From: Alphaproteobacteria bacterium
GTDB lineage: Bacteria > Pseudomonadota > Alphaproteobacteria > Rickettsiales > JABCZZ01
Direction: 5' to 3'
DNA: 64,000 bases
NCBI GenBank assembly: GCA_013288335.1
Contig: JABDCC010000003.1
Span: 25,978 to 89,977 of the forward strand
In this document: one piece after another, positions 50,707 through 59,639 of the stretch
How the letters are laid out: each line of letters begins with the position of its first letter
Position numbering within the stretch: the first letter of the stretch is position 1
The notes under the pieces: generated by a model
What the model was told of the DNA's origin: nothing
What the model saw: the letters and a program-made list of their open reading frames with translations, nothing else
Database searches by the model: none
Translations under genes and position numbers: made by a program

Positions 50707-51648
50707 TCACAAACGGCAAACCGCTCTCACCGCCATTAAAAACTGTCGTGGCAGGAATTTCTTCAGCCAGAAAGCACATTGATGGCCAATACAGCGCCAT
50801 ACAAGTAACGGGGTGATGAACCAACGGTAAGGTGCAGCCGTTAACGCCATAAGAACGTTAAGGCTATATTTAGGGACAATGGCTGTTTCCCTAAATAATT
50901 GTGCCTGGGCGGGATAGCGTTCTCTTAACAAATCGACCATGCGCAATGTGAGCATTTTCTGTTCATACGGGTCATCAAGCCCGGAAGAAAAGCTTTTTTT
51001 ACCCTCAATCCTGTAGACGGAATAGTTGACTGGTACATAAGCGAAGCCATGCGTGAAGCCAATAAGGTAGTATAAAAACCAGTCCGCATACCACTTAAGT
51101 GCCACGTCTTGGCCGCCGAGTGCCAGATATACATCCCGCCGGATAGTGTTGCCGCCGCCATTCATACTCACCGGCGCGACGCGGTTGCGGGCAGTGTATT
51201 CTTCGGGGGAGATGAAGGATGCCACTTGTGGAAGCCGCATGACCATATCTGGGCCTGCACAATTTTTTACCGCATCCCACACTGCAACGTTAGCACTAAT
51301 CATGGCAACGCCCGGGTAGCGTTCGACCATTTTGTGACCGTACTCCACAATGCAGGGAAAGTAAGTATCATTCGCCGAGATCAGGTGGACATAGTCGCTT
51401 TTGATCAGCAGGATGCCGTTGTCGCAATTTGCCACCACGCCCATATTCTTTTTGTTGCAATGCAGACGCGCCTGAGGGACGTCCCTGATCATTTCCCGGA
51501 TGATTTCGACACTGTTGTCCGTAGAAACATCATCCACAATCAGGATTTCGTCAAAAGGAACGGTCTGTTCTAATACACAGCTAATTGCCACACCGATCTG
51601 TGCGGAATCATTATAGTTAAGGATAACGGCAGCAAATGTAGGTTTCAT
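50707..51648 (-). CDS. Glycosyltransferase family 2
   Basis: AAVILNYNDSAQIGVAISCVLEQTVPFDEILIVDDVSTDNSVEII. Confidence 0.93.
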   Translation of the reverse strand: MKPTFAAVILNYNDSAQIGVAISCVLEQTVPFDEILIVDDVSTDNSVEIIREMIRDVPQARLHCNKKNMGVVANCDNGILLIKSDYVHLISANDTYFPCIVEYGHKMVERYPGVAMISANVAVWDAVKNCAGPDMVMRLPQVASFISPEEYTARNRVAPVSMNGGGNTIRRDVYLALGGQDVALKWYADWFLYYLIGFTHGFAYVPVNYSVYRIEGKKSFSSGLDDPYEQKMLTLRMVDLLRERYPAQAQLFRETAIVPKYSLNVLMALTAAPYRWFITPLLVWRCIGHQCAFWLKKFLPRQFLMAVRAVCRL

Positions 51649-52649
51649 ATCAGCGATAGTTTAATAAGTTTTTTTGCTTTAGCAAGCTGTCCACTCAGAA
51701 TGCTTTGCTTGTCTTCCACTTTATACTGGCCTGACTGTACACGATGCGCAAAACGTTCAGGAATAAATTCTCCAAGGATAATGTTGCACATGCGCGCAGC
51801 ATAAAGCGGCAACAATGCGGTGAGCCTCTCTGCATATAACGGATCGCTTTTGATGAATAGTTTTTCCATCAGGGTAAGAAATTGCTGTTTCTGGTGTTCA
51901 GAAAGTGACATGGCCGGATGCAGCAGAAAATTAGCAGTACTGGTGACCGGATCGTCCCAGCCGAAATATTCAAAATCCAGAAAATAAAGCCCGCCTGCAG
52001 AACGCAAGGCATTATGGCCGCCAAAATCAGAAGGGATGAGTACTTGGAATTTTCTGTCAATATCTTTATTAAATGACAAGTTATGTTTGGAATAGAAGTT
52101 GCGCGCGCGATCTGTGGCGCCCTGGATATAGGGTTTCAGAATCCGCGAAAGAAATTCCTCAAGCTCCGTATGTTCACATGCAGCCTTTTCCAGTTTTTCC
52201 ATTCTCTGTTCTATATGTTGCAATATCATACTTCCGCTGACACATGCTTCAGATGCATAAGGCATGTTTTCTTCTGTCGCCGTACCACTCATTTCAGCCA
52301 GCTTGGAAAGAAATTGTGCAAATGAAATTATATCGTTGTCGTTTATTTGCGTCACCGCATCGCCATCAATCCAGTTCAGCAAGCTATAGGCCTGTTCGGG
52401 ATCTTTGGCGATTACTTCAGGAATATTTTTGATTCCATGTTTTCGCATATATTGCAAAGCTAGAGTTTCTGTGTGCAGACGATCGCGAGGGTCTTTGGCA
52501 CTCGGTAACGGATAACGTTTTAACGCATAAACGCCTTTATTTGTCAGAACTTTATATATCCTGCTATTGCCGCCTTTTTGTAATTCGGTAACTGATTCCA
52601 CCTGATGTGGGGAAAGCCGTTTGGCTATAGTATAAATATCCGGGTTCAT
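51645..52649 (-). CDS. Aminoglycoside/choline phosphotransferase-like protein
   Basis: GGNSRIYKVLTNKGVYALKRYP, IPSDFGGHNALRSAGGLYFLDFEYFGWDDP. Confidence 0.85.
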   Translation of the reverse strand: MNPDIYTIAKRLSPHQVESVTELQKGGNSRIYKVLTNKGVYALKRYPLPSAKDPRDRLHTETLALQYMRKHGIKNIPEVIAKDPEQAYSLLNWIDGDAVTQINDNDIISFAQFLSKLAEMSGTATEENMPYASEACVSGSMILQHIEQRMEKLEKAACEHTELEEFLSRILKPYIQGATDRARNFYSKHNLSFNKDIDRKFQVLIPSDFGGHNALRSAGGLYFLDFEYFGWDDPVTSTANFLLHPAMSLSEHQKQQFLTLMEKLFIKSDPLYAERLTALLPLYAARMCNIILGEFIPERFAHRVQSGQYKVEDKQSILSGQLAKAKKLIKLSLI

Positions 52650-53263
52650 GCAAAATCTTTGCTAATAGTTTCCAAGGTACGTTGAATCTCATGCCAGGAT
52701 GAATAGTTCTTCAGAGTTTTTTCTGATATTACACTGAAAAATACCGGCACACAGCTTTTTGGAAAGTCGGTATCTAATAATACTTCTGGCAGATCATCAA
52801 TAAATACATTGCACCCAAGTTCTTTAATGCGCTTGATTTTATCTTCGCGGGTAGTTTCAAAAAACACATGCTGGCGCGGCAATCCCAGCCGATTAAAGAA
52901 ACCATGCGACTCCAGAAATTGAAGGGCACTTGTACGCAGGTTAGTCTGCAAAGGATCGTGATGCGCAAGCTCTGTTTTATGGCTCACTATAAATAATTCT
53001 ATACCTGCTGTTTTTGCTGCACGGTCAAAAAAGTCTTCCACGCCTTCAAATAACTTTGCCTGCATTATCAGCTTACCATAGACAAGCCCTTGCAAGCGTT
53101 GCCATTCATATTCGCCATTGGCTAAATTGCGCACCGCATCTCTTACATCCGTTTTTGACATATTATTAGATGTCTGCGGCAACAGTTTTTCCTGCTTTGC
53201 TACCGCCAGAAATGCTTCGTCATAACAGACGATAGTATTATCAAAATCAACCCCTATACGCAT
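52646..53263 (-). CDS. HAD-superfamily hydrolase
   Basis: MRIGVDFDNTIVCYDEAF, LFIVSHKTEL, CNVFIDDLPEVL; start at internal Met (CAT 53261-53263). Confidence 0.87.
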   Translation of the reverse strand: MRIGVDFDNTIVCYDEAFLAVAKQEKLLPQTSNNMSKTDVRDAVRNLANGEYEWQRLQGLVYGKLIMQAKLFEGVEDFFDRAAKTAGIELFIVSHKTELAHHDPLQTNLRTSALQFLESHGFFNRLGLPRQHVFFETTREDKIKRIKELGCNVFIDDLPEVLLDTDFPKSCVPVFFSVISEKTLKNYSSWHEIQRTLETISKDFA

Positions 53264-53413
53264 GAATAATTCCCAGAATTTGGCGTGATTAAGAAATAAA
53301 ATAGTGGATTGGTCAATATAAAACGGAAAAGACAATGCTTTTGCTGGATATTTTGTGGATTTTCTTAAATCTTGAGTTATCATGCGGTCTTCAAAGCTTT
53401 AAGGAAATACGCG

Positions 53414-54589
53414 ATGCAATCGAATGTAAAAAAAACGACCTCTGATTCGTTAATTGACCTGCCACTGCAACCAAATGGCACAAAAGTGCAATGGTCGTAT
53501 CTTGATAAGCAGTTTTCTTCTGAAAAAATGGAACAGGTATTTGATCTCTTCCGCAGCTTTATACCCACAGGTGATTTTACCCTTGGCAAACCTTTGCAGG
53601 AATTTGAAGCAAAGTTTGCAAAACTTATAGGCACTAAACATGCGCTGGGCGTTAATTCTGGTACGGATGCACTAAAACTCTCGCTGAAAGCTTTGGGTGT
53701 AGGGTATGGCGATGAAGTCATTACCACTGCCAATACTTTTGTAGCTACCGTTGGAGCCATTGCAGAAACCGGCGCCAAACCAGTGTTTGTAGATTGCACA
53801 GATAATTTCTGCATGGACGTGTCACAGGTTGAAAAAGCGATCACCTCCAAAACCAAAGCTATCATGCCGGTGCATTACGCCGGACAGATGACCGATATGC
53901 CCGCGCTTTTAGAAATTGCAAAGAAGCATAACCTTCCGGTAGTAGAAGATTCCTGCCAGTGTATTCTGGGCAATATTGATGGCAAAAATTCCGGCACTTG
54001 GGGTAATACAGGCGCATTCTCCCTCCACCCGCTTAAAAACCTCAATGTCTGGGGTGATGGCGGTATGATCGTCACTAATGACGACACCTTGGCCGACACT
54101 CTTGGCAAAATGCGTAATCACGGCCTTGCCGGACGTGACGAAGTCGTCATGCTTGGCTGTAATTCACGCCTTGATACATTGCAGGCAGTGATTGGCAACT
54201 GGCTCATTGGCGACGTGCATAAAATTACCGATACACGCATCCGCAATGCAAAAATTTTAGACGAAGGTTTAGGAGCTATTCCGCAAATCACCATTCCACC
54301 AAGGCTCAAGAATCGCAAACTGGTTTTCCATCTTTATATTGTATTTGCTGAACGCCGTGATGAGTTGATGAAATTCTGCAAGGAAAAAGGCATCCAGACC
54401 AAAGTGCATTACCCTGTGCCGATTTACCGCCAGCCAGCGCTTGTAAATCTCTGCGGACATAAAGAAGGGGATTTTCCGGTTACTGATCGCCATGCAAAGA
54501 ATATGATTTCCTTTCCCGCACATGACCACTTAACTGAGGCGCAGGTTAATTATATCGTCCAGACTGTAAACCAATTCTATAAAGGCTGA
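53414..54589 (+). CDS. DegT/DnrJ/EryC1/StrS aminotransferase
   Basis: ALGVNSGTDALKLSLKALGVGYGDEVITTANTFVAT, GAFSLHPLKNLNVWGDGG. Confidence 0.94.
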   Translation: MQSNVKKTTSDSLIDLPLQPNGTKVQWSYLDKQFSSEKMEQVFDLFRSFIPTGDFTLGKPLQEFEAKFAKLIGTKHALGVNSGTDALKLSLKALGVGYGDEVITTANTFVATVGAIAETGAKPVFVDCTDNFCMDVSQVEKAITSKTKAIMPVHYAGQMTDMPALLEIAKKHNLPVVEDSCQCILGNIDGKNSGTWGNTGAFSLHPLKNLNVWGDGGMIVTNDDTLADTLGKMRNHGLAGRDEVVMLGCNSRLDTLQAVIGNWLIGDVHKITDTRIRNAKILDEGLGAIPQITIPPRLKNRKLVFHLYIVFAERRDELMKFCKEKGIQTKVHYPVPIYRQPALVNLCGHKEGDFPVTDRHAKNMISFPAHDHLTEAQVNYIVQTVNQFYKG

Positions 54590-54593
54590 TAAA

Positions 54594-55736
54594 ATGGCTC
54601 TTTATTCCATTCCCTATGTGCAGGTGGCAAAACAATATGCGGAAGAACGCGAAGAGCTGGAAGCTGTCATTCAAGACGTACTTGCCAATCGTTCCCATGT
54701 TGCCGATCCATTGGTAGATGAGCTGGAAGAAGAGTTGACGGCCTATTGTGGAACCAAATATGCGATTGCGCTCAATTCTGGAACCGATGCCTTAATGTTT
54801 GCCATGACTACAGCAGGCATTAAACCCGGCGATGAAGTTATTACCCCGCCTAATTCTTTTGTGGCTTCTACTTCTACCATCGTCCATATCGGTGCTAAGC
54901 CGGTGTTTGCAGATGTACTACCTGATCAAAATATTGACCCGGATGCAGTGGAAGCTGCAATTACCCCGCGCACCAAAGCTATAATGGCGGTGCATCTTAC
55001 GGGCCGTGTCTGCCAGATGGACAGATTACAAAAAATTGCCGACAAGCATGGTTTAATCATCATTGAGGATGCTGCCCAGTCTATCGGTTCAAAATATAAC
55101 GGAAAGAAAAGCGGCTCATTTGGTGTTGCCGGGTGCTTTTCCACCCATCCGCTTAAGAACCTCAATGCCTGCGGCGATGGTGGCTTTATTACTACCAGTA
55201 ATGCTGAAATTGCAAATCGGGTGCGCCGCATGCGTGCTCACGGAATGTCTGACAGGGTGACTGTTGAGGAATGGGGATTTGTCTCACGCATGGACACGCT
55301 GCAAGCAGCCATACTCAAATTTCGCCTGAAGAATCTTCAATCAGTCATTGATCGCCGCCGCGCTAATGCAAAATATTATCAGGAGAATTTAAACCATCCT
55401 TGTATCTTTTTTCCTGCCGACCGCAAAGAAGAATATAACACATTCCATACATTTGTGATTCAAGTGCAAGGACACCGTGATGCGCTGCAAACGCATCTTG
55501 CTAAACTTGGAATTAAAACCACTATCCATTACCCCATACCCATCCATTTGCAACCTGCGGCAAAATCACTTGGCTATAAAAAAGGCGATTTTGCGGTGAC
55601 TGAATCGCAATCAGAAAAAATTCTGACCCTGCCGGTAAACCAGTATATAACTCGCGCTGATCAGGATGCCGTCATAAAAGAAACGCTGACGTTTATGAAT
55701 CAGGTCAGCCAAAACACCGAGAGAAAAATTGGCTAG
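54594..55736 (+). CDS. DegT/DnrJ/EryC1/StrS aminotransferase (tandem paralogue)
   Basis: AIALNSGTDALMFAMTTAGIKPGDEVITPPNSFVAS, GCFSTHPLKNLNACGDGG. Confidence 0.94.
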   Translation: MALYSIPYVQVAKQYAEEREELEAVIQDVLANRSHVADPLVDELEEELTAYCGTKYAIALNSGTDALMFAMTTAGIKPGDEVITPPNSFVASTSTIVHIGAKPVFADVLPDQNIDPDAVEAAITPRTKAIMAVHLTGRVCQMDRLQKIADKHGLIIIEDAAQSIGSKYNGKKSGSFGVAGCFSTHPLKNLNACGDGGFITTSNAEIANRVRRMRAHGMSDRVTVEEWGFVSRMDTLQAAILKFRLKNLQSVIDRRRANAKYYQENLNHPCIFFPADRKEEYNTFHTFVIQVQGHRDALQTHLAKLGIKTTIHYPIPIHLQPAAKSLGYKKGDFAVTESQSEKILTLPVNQYITRADQDAVIKETLTFMNQVSQNTERKIG

Positions 55737-56556
55737 TTTCCTTATAATCGGTGGTGACGGCATAATAGGTCATGCATTAAAAGCGCGGCTACAATCAGAA
55801 GAATTGGAATATGTGGCGACAACGCGTCGCCGTCTTTCTGAGAATGAGTTGCATTTTGATCTGGCGACAGACCCGGATCACTGGCCTGAACTACCGAAAG
55901 CAGAAGTAGTATTCTTTTGCGCAGCAGCAACAAAGCTTGATGCTTGTGAAGATAACCCCGAGGCAACAAGATTAATTAACGTCACGCATATGCAGGCATT
56001 AGCCGCGCATGTGCAGTCTTATGGTGGTTTGGTAGTGTTTCTTTCTTCCAATCAGGTTTTTGATGGCAGCAAGCCTTATCGCAAAGCGGATGAAACCCAA
56101 TGCCCGGTCAGTGAATATGGCAGGCAAAAGGCTGAGTTCGAGCAATGGCTCAGCAAGTGCCCTACCCCTTCAGCAATATTGCGTCTGACCAAAGTCATCA
56201 CCGGAAGATTGCCTATTACGGAAGCGTGGCAAGAAAAACTTGAATCCGGCGCTCAAATAGAAGCGTTTGATGACCTCACCTTTTCGCCGTTACCCATTAA
56301 AAGCGTACTTGATGGGCTTATGTTGATTGGCAAGCAGAAGAAAACCGGAATATTTCAGCTTTCAGGGAGAAAGCAATTATCTTATTACGATATAGCCTGC
56401 AAATTGGCGGTTAAAATGGGCAAGGATATAAAATTGGTAACGCCGGTCAGTGCCAAAAATGCTGGAATACGTCCACAATTCTTGCCGCGTTACGGTACGC
56501 TCGATTGTTCCACGATGGCGGATATTGCTATTGCTGAGATTGATTGCCTTGGATAG
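55729..56556 (+). CDS. RmlD-like sugar-nucleotide reductase
   Basis: SFLIIGGDGIIGHALKARL, VFLSSNQVFDGSKPYRKADETQCPVSEYGRQKAEFE. Confidence 0.85.
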   Translation: MASFLIIGGDGIIGHALKARLQSEELEYVATTRRRLSENELHFDLATDPDHWPELPKAEVVFFCAAATKLDACEDNPEATRLINVTHMQALAAHVQSYGGLVVFLSSNQVFDGSKPYRKADETQCPVSEYGRQKAEFEQWLSKCPTPSAILRLTKVITGRLPITEAWQEKLESGAQIEAFDDLTFSPLPIKSVLDGLMLIGKQKKTGIFQLSGRKQLSYYDIACKLAVKMGKDIKLVTPVSAKNAGIRPQFLPRYGTLDCSTMADIAIAEIDCLG

Positions 56557-56558
56557 TT

Positions 56559-57557
56559 TTATTCTAATCCAACGACTTTCATGCGCTTGATATTAAAATA
56601 GCGGTCATCGTCAAAAGAAGCGGGGATTTTTCCAGCATCAAAGGCATCTTTCAGATCGCGCACTGCGTCTTCAATAGTATGCTTAGCGGTAAAGCCGAGC
56701 TCGCGTTTTATTTTCTCTGAAGATACACGGTAAGAGCGGTTGTCGTTGGTCGGCTCTACCTTGATTTCCACATCGCGACCGACAACATTCTTTACCATGT
56801 TTGCTATGTCCATGATGCTATGGTTTTCATATCCGGCATTGAAAATCTTGCCATCAACTGCTTCGTCAGGCGCTTCAAGCAACAAGAGATAGGCGTCCGT
56901 CATATCGTCAATATGGATATTCGGGCGCAACTGATTGCCACCAAACACGGTTATATACCCTTTATTTATGGCGAAGTTAGTGAGGATATTTACGGATAAA
57001 TCCAGACGCAGACGTGGAGCATAGCCGCACACGGTTGCCGGACGAATCGTGACGCTTACCATATCTTTTGAATGTTCTTCAGCCAGCACGTCTTCGCACA
57101 TTGCCTTAAATTTTGAGTAATCGGTAAGTGGCTCGAGCGAAAGATCTTCTGTGACGTTAGGCTCTTCCTTAACACCGTACACGGAAGAAGATGAAGCATA
57201 AATAAAACGCTTTACTCCTGCAGCCTTCGAAGCTTGCACGAGAGGGCGGAAGCAATCGTAGTTTATGGATTTTCCGAGTTCTGGATTCAGATCAAACGAA
57301 GGATCGTTTGAGATGCAAGCCAGATGAATCACTGCATCACAGCCCGCTAAGGCTTTTTTTACTGCTGCCACGTCGCGAATATCACCTTTTACTTCGGTGA
57401 GTTTCTTGTTTCCCCGATGTTCTGCAAATAAATCTTCATCATACATGTATAGGTCGAGAACGGTAACTTCATAGCCATTCTTAAGCAGTTTTGGTATAAG
57501 GTTGCTTCCCACATAACCAGCTCCGCCCGTAACCATAACATGCTTATAGCGCTTCAT
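56559..57557 (-). CDS. NAD-dependent epimerase/dehydratase
   Basis: HVMVTGGAGYVGSNLIPKLLKNGYEVTVLDLYMY, IYASSSSVYGV, YSKFK. Confidence 0.92.
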   Translation of the reverse strand: MKRYKHVMVTGGAGYVGSNLIPKLLKNGYEVTVLDLYMYDEDLFAEHRGNKKLTEVKGDIRDVAAVKKALAGCDAVIHLACISNDPSFDLNPELGKSINYDCFRPLVQASKAAGVKRFIYASSSSVYGVKEEPNVTEDLSLEPLTDYSKFKAMCEDVLAEEHSKDMVSVTIRPATVCGYAPRLRLDLSVNILTNFAINKGYITVFGGNQLRPNIHIDDMTDAYLLLLEAPDEAVDGKIFNAGYENHSIMDIANMVKNVVGRDVEIKVEPTNDNRSYRVSSEKIKRELGFTAKHTIEDAVRDLKDAFDAGKIPASFDDDRYFNIKRMKVVGLE

Positions 57558-57611
57558 AGCAAACTCCGTTGAATAATAAATGATGGTAGTAAGTGATTGG
57601 TAACAGAGGTG

Positions 57612-58244
57612 TTACGCTGCGATGGTTTTAGCGTCAAGACCAAGTTTGATCTCTTCAGCAGAAACATCCTTCGTACCCCATCCCATCTCTAAGTCCAGTA
57701 TCGCATGGCAGAGTGCAAGGTGGGTAATTTCAACAAACCCGTATTCTGCGGAATCTACAAAGAAATTAATATCCCCGAAAGTTCTGAGTGGGTTGTCAGA
57801 TTTGAATCCGCTGAGTGTCAGTACAAAACAACCGGCTTCATGTGCAGCGTCCACTGCATTTAATATATTAGCGGATTTGCCGGAACTGCTGATGGCGATA
57901 AGCATATCGCCTTTTCTGGCATGAAGTTCTATCTGTTTGGCAAATACGTTTTCATAGCCCAGATCATTTCCAAGACATGTAATCGCCGCGCCGTCATTAA
58001 ACGCCATAGAACGGATGCCGCCATTCTTGGAATAATCAATCGCCATGTGGCTGCATATACCGGCGCTGCCGCCATTACCAACGAACATTAATTTATTACC
58101 GCGGTTGTGAGTTTCGCGGATACGGAGCATCAGCTCGTCAAAAGCTTTATTTAAATTAACGTTCTTACCTTCGGCGTTTGTTACTAAAGTGGTAAGAGGA
58201 AGATTTCCTAATACATTGAAATAACGACTAACTTTTGACTGCAT
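57612..58244 (-). CDS. SIS-domain phosphosugar isomerase, GmhA-like
   Basis: GNKLMFVGNGGSAGICSHMAIDYSKNGGIRSMAFND, MLIAISSSGKSANILNAVDAA. Confidence 0.87.
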   Translation of the reverse strand: MQSKVSRYFNVLGNLPLTTLVTNAEGKNVNLNKAFDELMLRIRETHNRGNKLMFVGNGGSAGICSHMAIDYSKNGGIRSMAFNDGAAITCLGNDLGYENVFAKQIELHARKGDMLIAISSSGKSANILNAVDAAHEAGCFVLTLSGFKSDNPLRTFGDINFFVDSAEYGFVEITHLALCHAILDLEMGWGTKDVSAEEIKLGLDAKTIAA

Positions 58245-58445
58245 ATATCTTCTCTCATGTAATTTATGTGGACTGTCTATACCATAAATAATGGCAGAAA
58301 TCAACCATTCTTAAGTTAATCCTCTAAATTATTAATATTGGTAAATATATGTTTCCTATCGATATTTTATACGGAGATTTTCAGAGTTTCACTCGTATAT
58401 GACTTAACAATCCAAAATGAAAACCCTAAATCCGCTGTAAGACAT

Positions 58446-59606
58446 ATGCCAAAAATATCATTAATTTCGACTTTGCCAAAATCCGGCACATGGTATTCAA
58501 AGATTTTCTTCTGGCACTACGAACAGTTATTGAGCAATTCCGAGGCTTATTTGCGAGGCAACTTTAAGCCAGATATAGAATCTGCTTTACACATGCTCAG
58601 AAACTTCAATGAATCGGAGCACCGTAACTCCATGGATATCGACAAGCTATACATAGCACATGTTGTTTGTCCGGGGTTTAATGAAAGTGTGAATGATCCA
58701 CTATATCAACAATGGCAAACACTCCAGTTCCCTATTACAGGTTATAACGCCGGAGAGTGGCAATTTCGGGATCTTGTAGATTGGAACCTGCTTAATCCTG
58801 CTATTAACCCAGATGTACGTATTGTGTATCTTTACCGCAACCCACTGGATCATTTTGTATCTTATTATAAGCATGCTCAAAACCACGCTGATAAAAAATA
58901 CCGCCTGAAAATATTACCAAATGGAATGCAGGCTCCCATCAATAATCTTCATGACTTTGTTTTTGGATGGAATGGGTTGAGCGGATTTATCAAACATTAT
59001 TACGCTTTCAGACAAATGCGTGCACTGTTTCCAAAGCAAATATTGCTTATGAGCCATGAACAACTTACCACCGATCCTCATCACTCATTCCATGATATAC
59101 TTTCCTTTTTTGGTGCACCGCCTGATGATCCTATCAAAAAACAAATTTTTGAAGCAGCGCTTTCCATGTCTTCAAAAAGTTCTTTAATGCGACTTGAATC
59201 AAAGATTGGCTCCTCAGTAGCGGGGGATCAAATGAGTGGCGGCAAACATGTGCATGATAGTTTTATTGGAGCATGGAGAACCCATTTTTCGGATGACGAA
59301 ATTGAGGCAATTGAATCGGTGATGAATTTATTCAATATTACTCTTAATGAATTCACTTTGCATAATCCTGAAGCAGAATCAATGAACCTAAAATGGCTTG
59401 ATGATATTGAACCGATAAAGAAACAGAGGCATCAAATCGCTTTTCTGCAACAGCAGATGGCTTTGGCGGGAGCAGGAATAGTAGCAGAATTAACAAATAT
59501 CATGTCGTCGAGATCGTGGCGGGTTACTGCACCGCTACGCGCCTTTGGCAGAATTTCAAACCAGCTATACAATCAGGTTTTATGTAAATATAAAAAAACG
59601 ATATAA
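58446..59606 (+). CDS. Sulfotransferase-domain protein
   Basis: ISTLPKSGTWYSKIFFW 5'-PSB loop, VRIVYLYRNPLDHFVSYYKH 3'-PB motif. Confidence 0.88.
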   Translation: MPKISLISTLPKSGTWYSKIFFWHYEQLLSNSEAYLRGNFKPDIESALHMLRNFNESEHRNSMDIDKLYIAHVVCPGFNESVNDPLYQQWQTLQFPITGYNAGEWQFRDLVDWNLLNPAINPDVRIVYLYRNPLDHFVSYYKHAQNHADKKYRLKILPNGMQAPINNLHDFVFGWNGLSGFIKHYYAFRQMRALFPKQILLMSHEQLTTDPHHSFHDILSFFGAPPDDPIKKQIFEAALSMSSKSSLMRLESKIGSSVAGDQMSGGKHVHDSFIGAWRTHFSDDEIEAIESVMNLFNITLNEFTLHNPEAESMNLKWLDDIEPIKKQRHQIAFLQQQMALAGAGIVAELTNIMSSRSWRVTAPLRAFGRISNQLYNQVLCKYKKTI

Positions 59607-59639
59607 AAAGTACTTTTTCGAATAGCTGTCAAAAATTAA

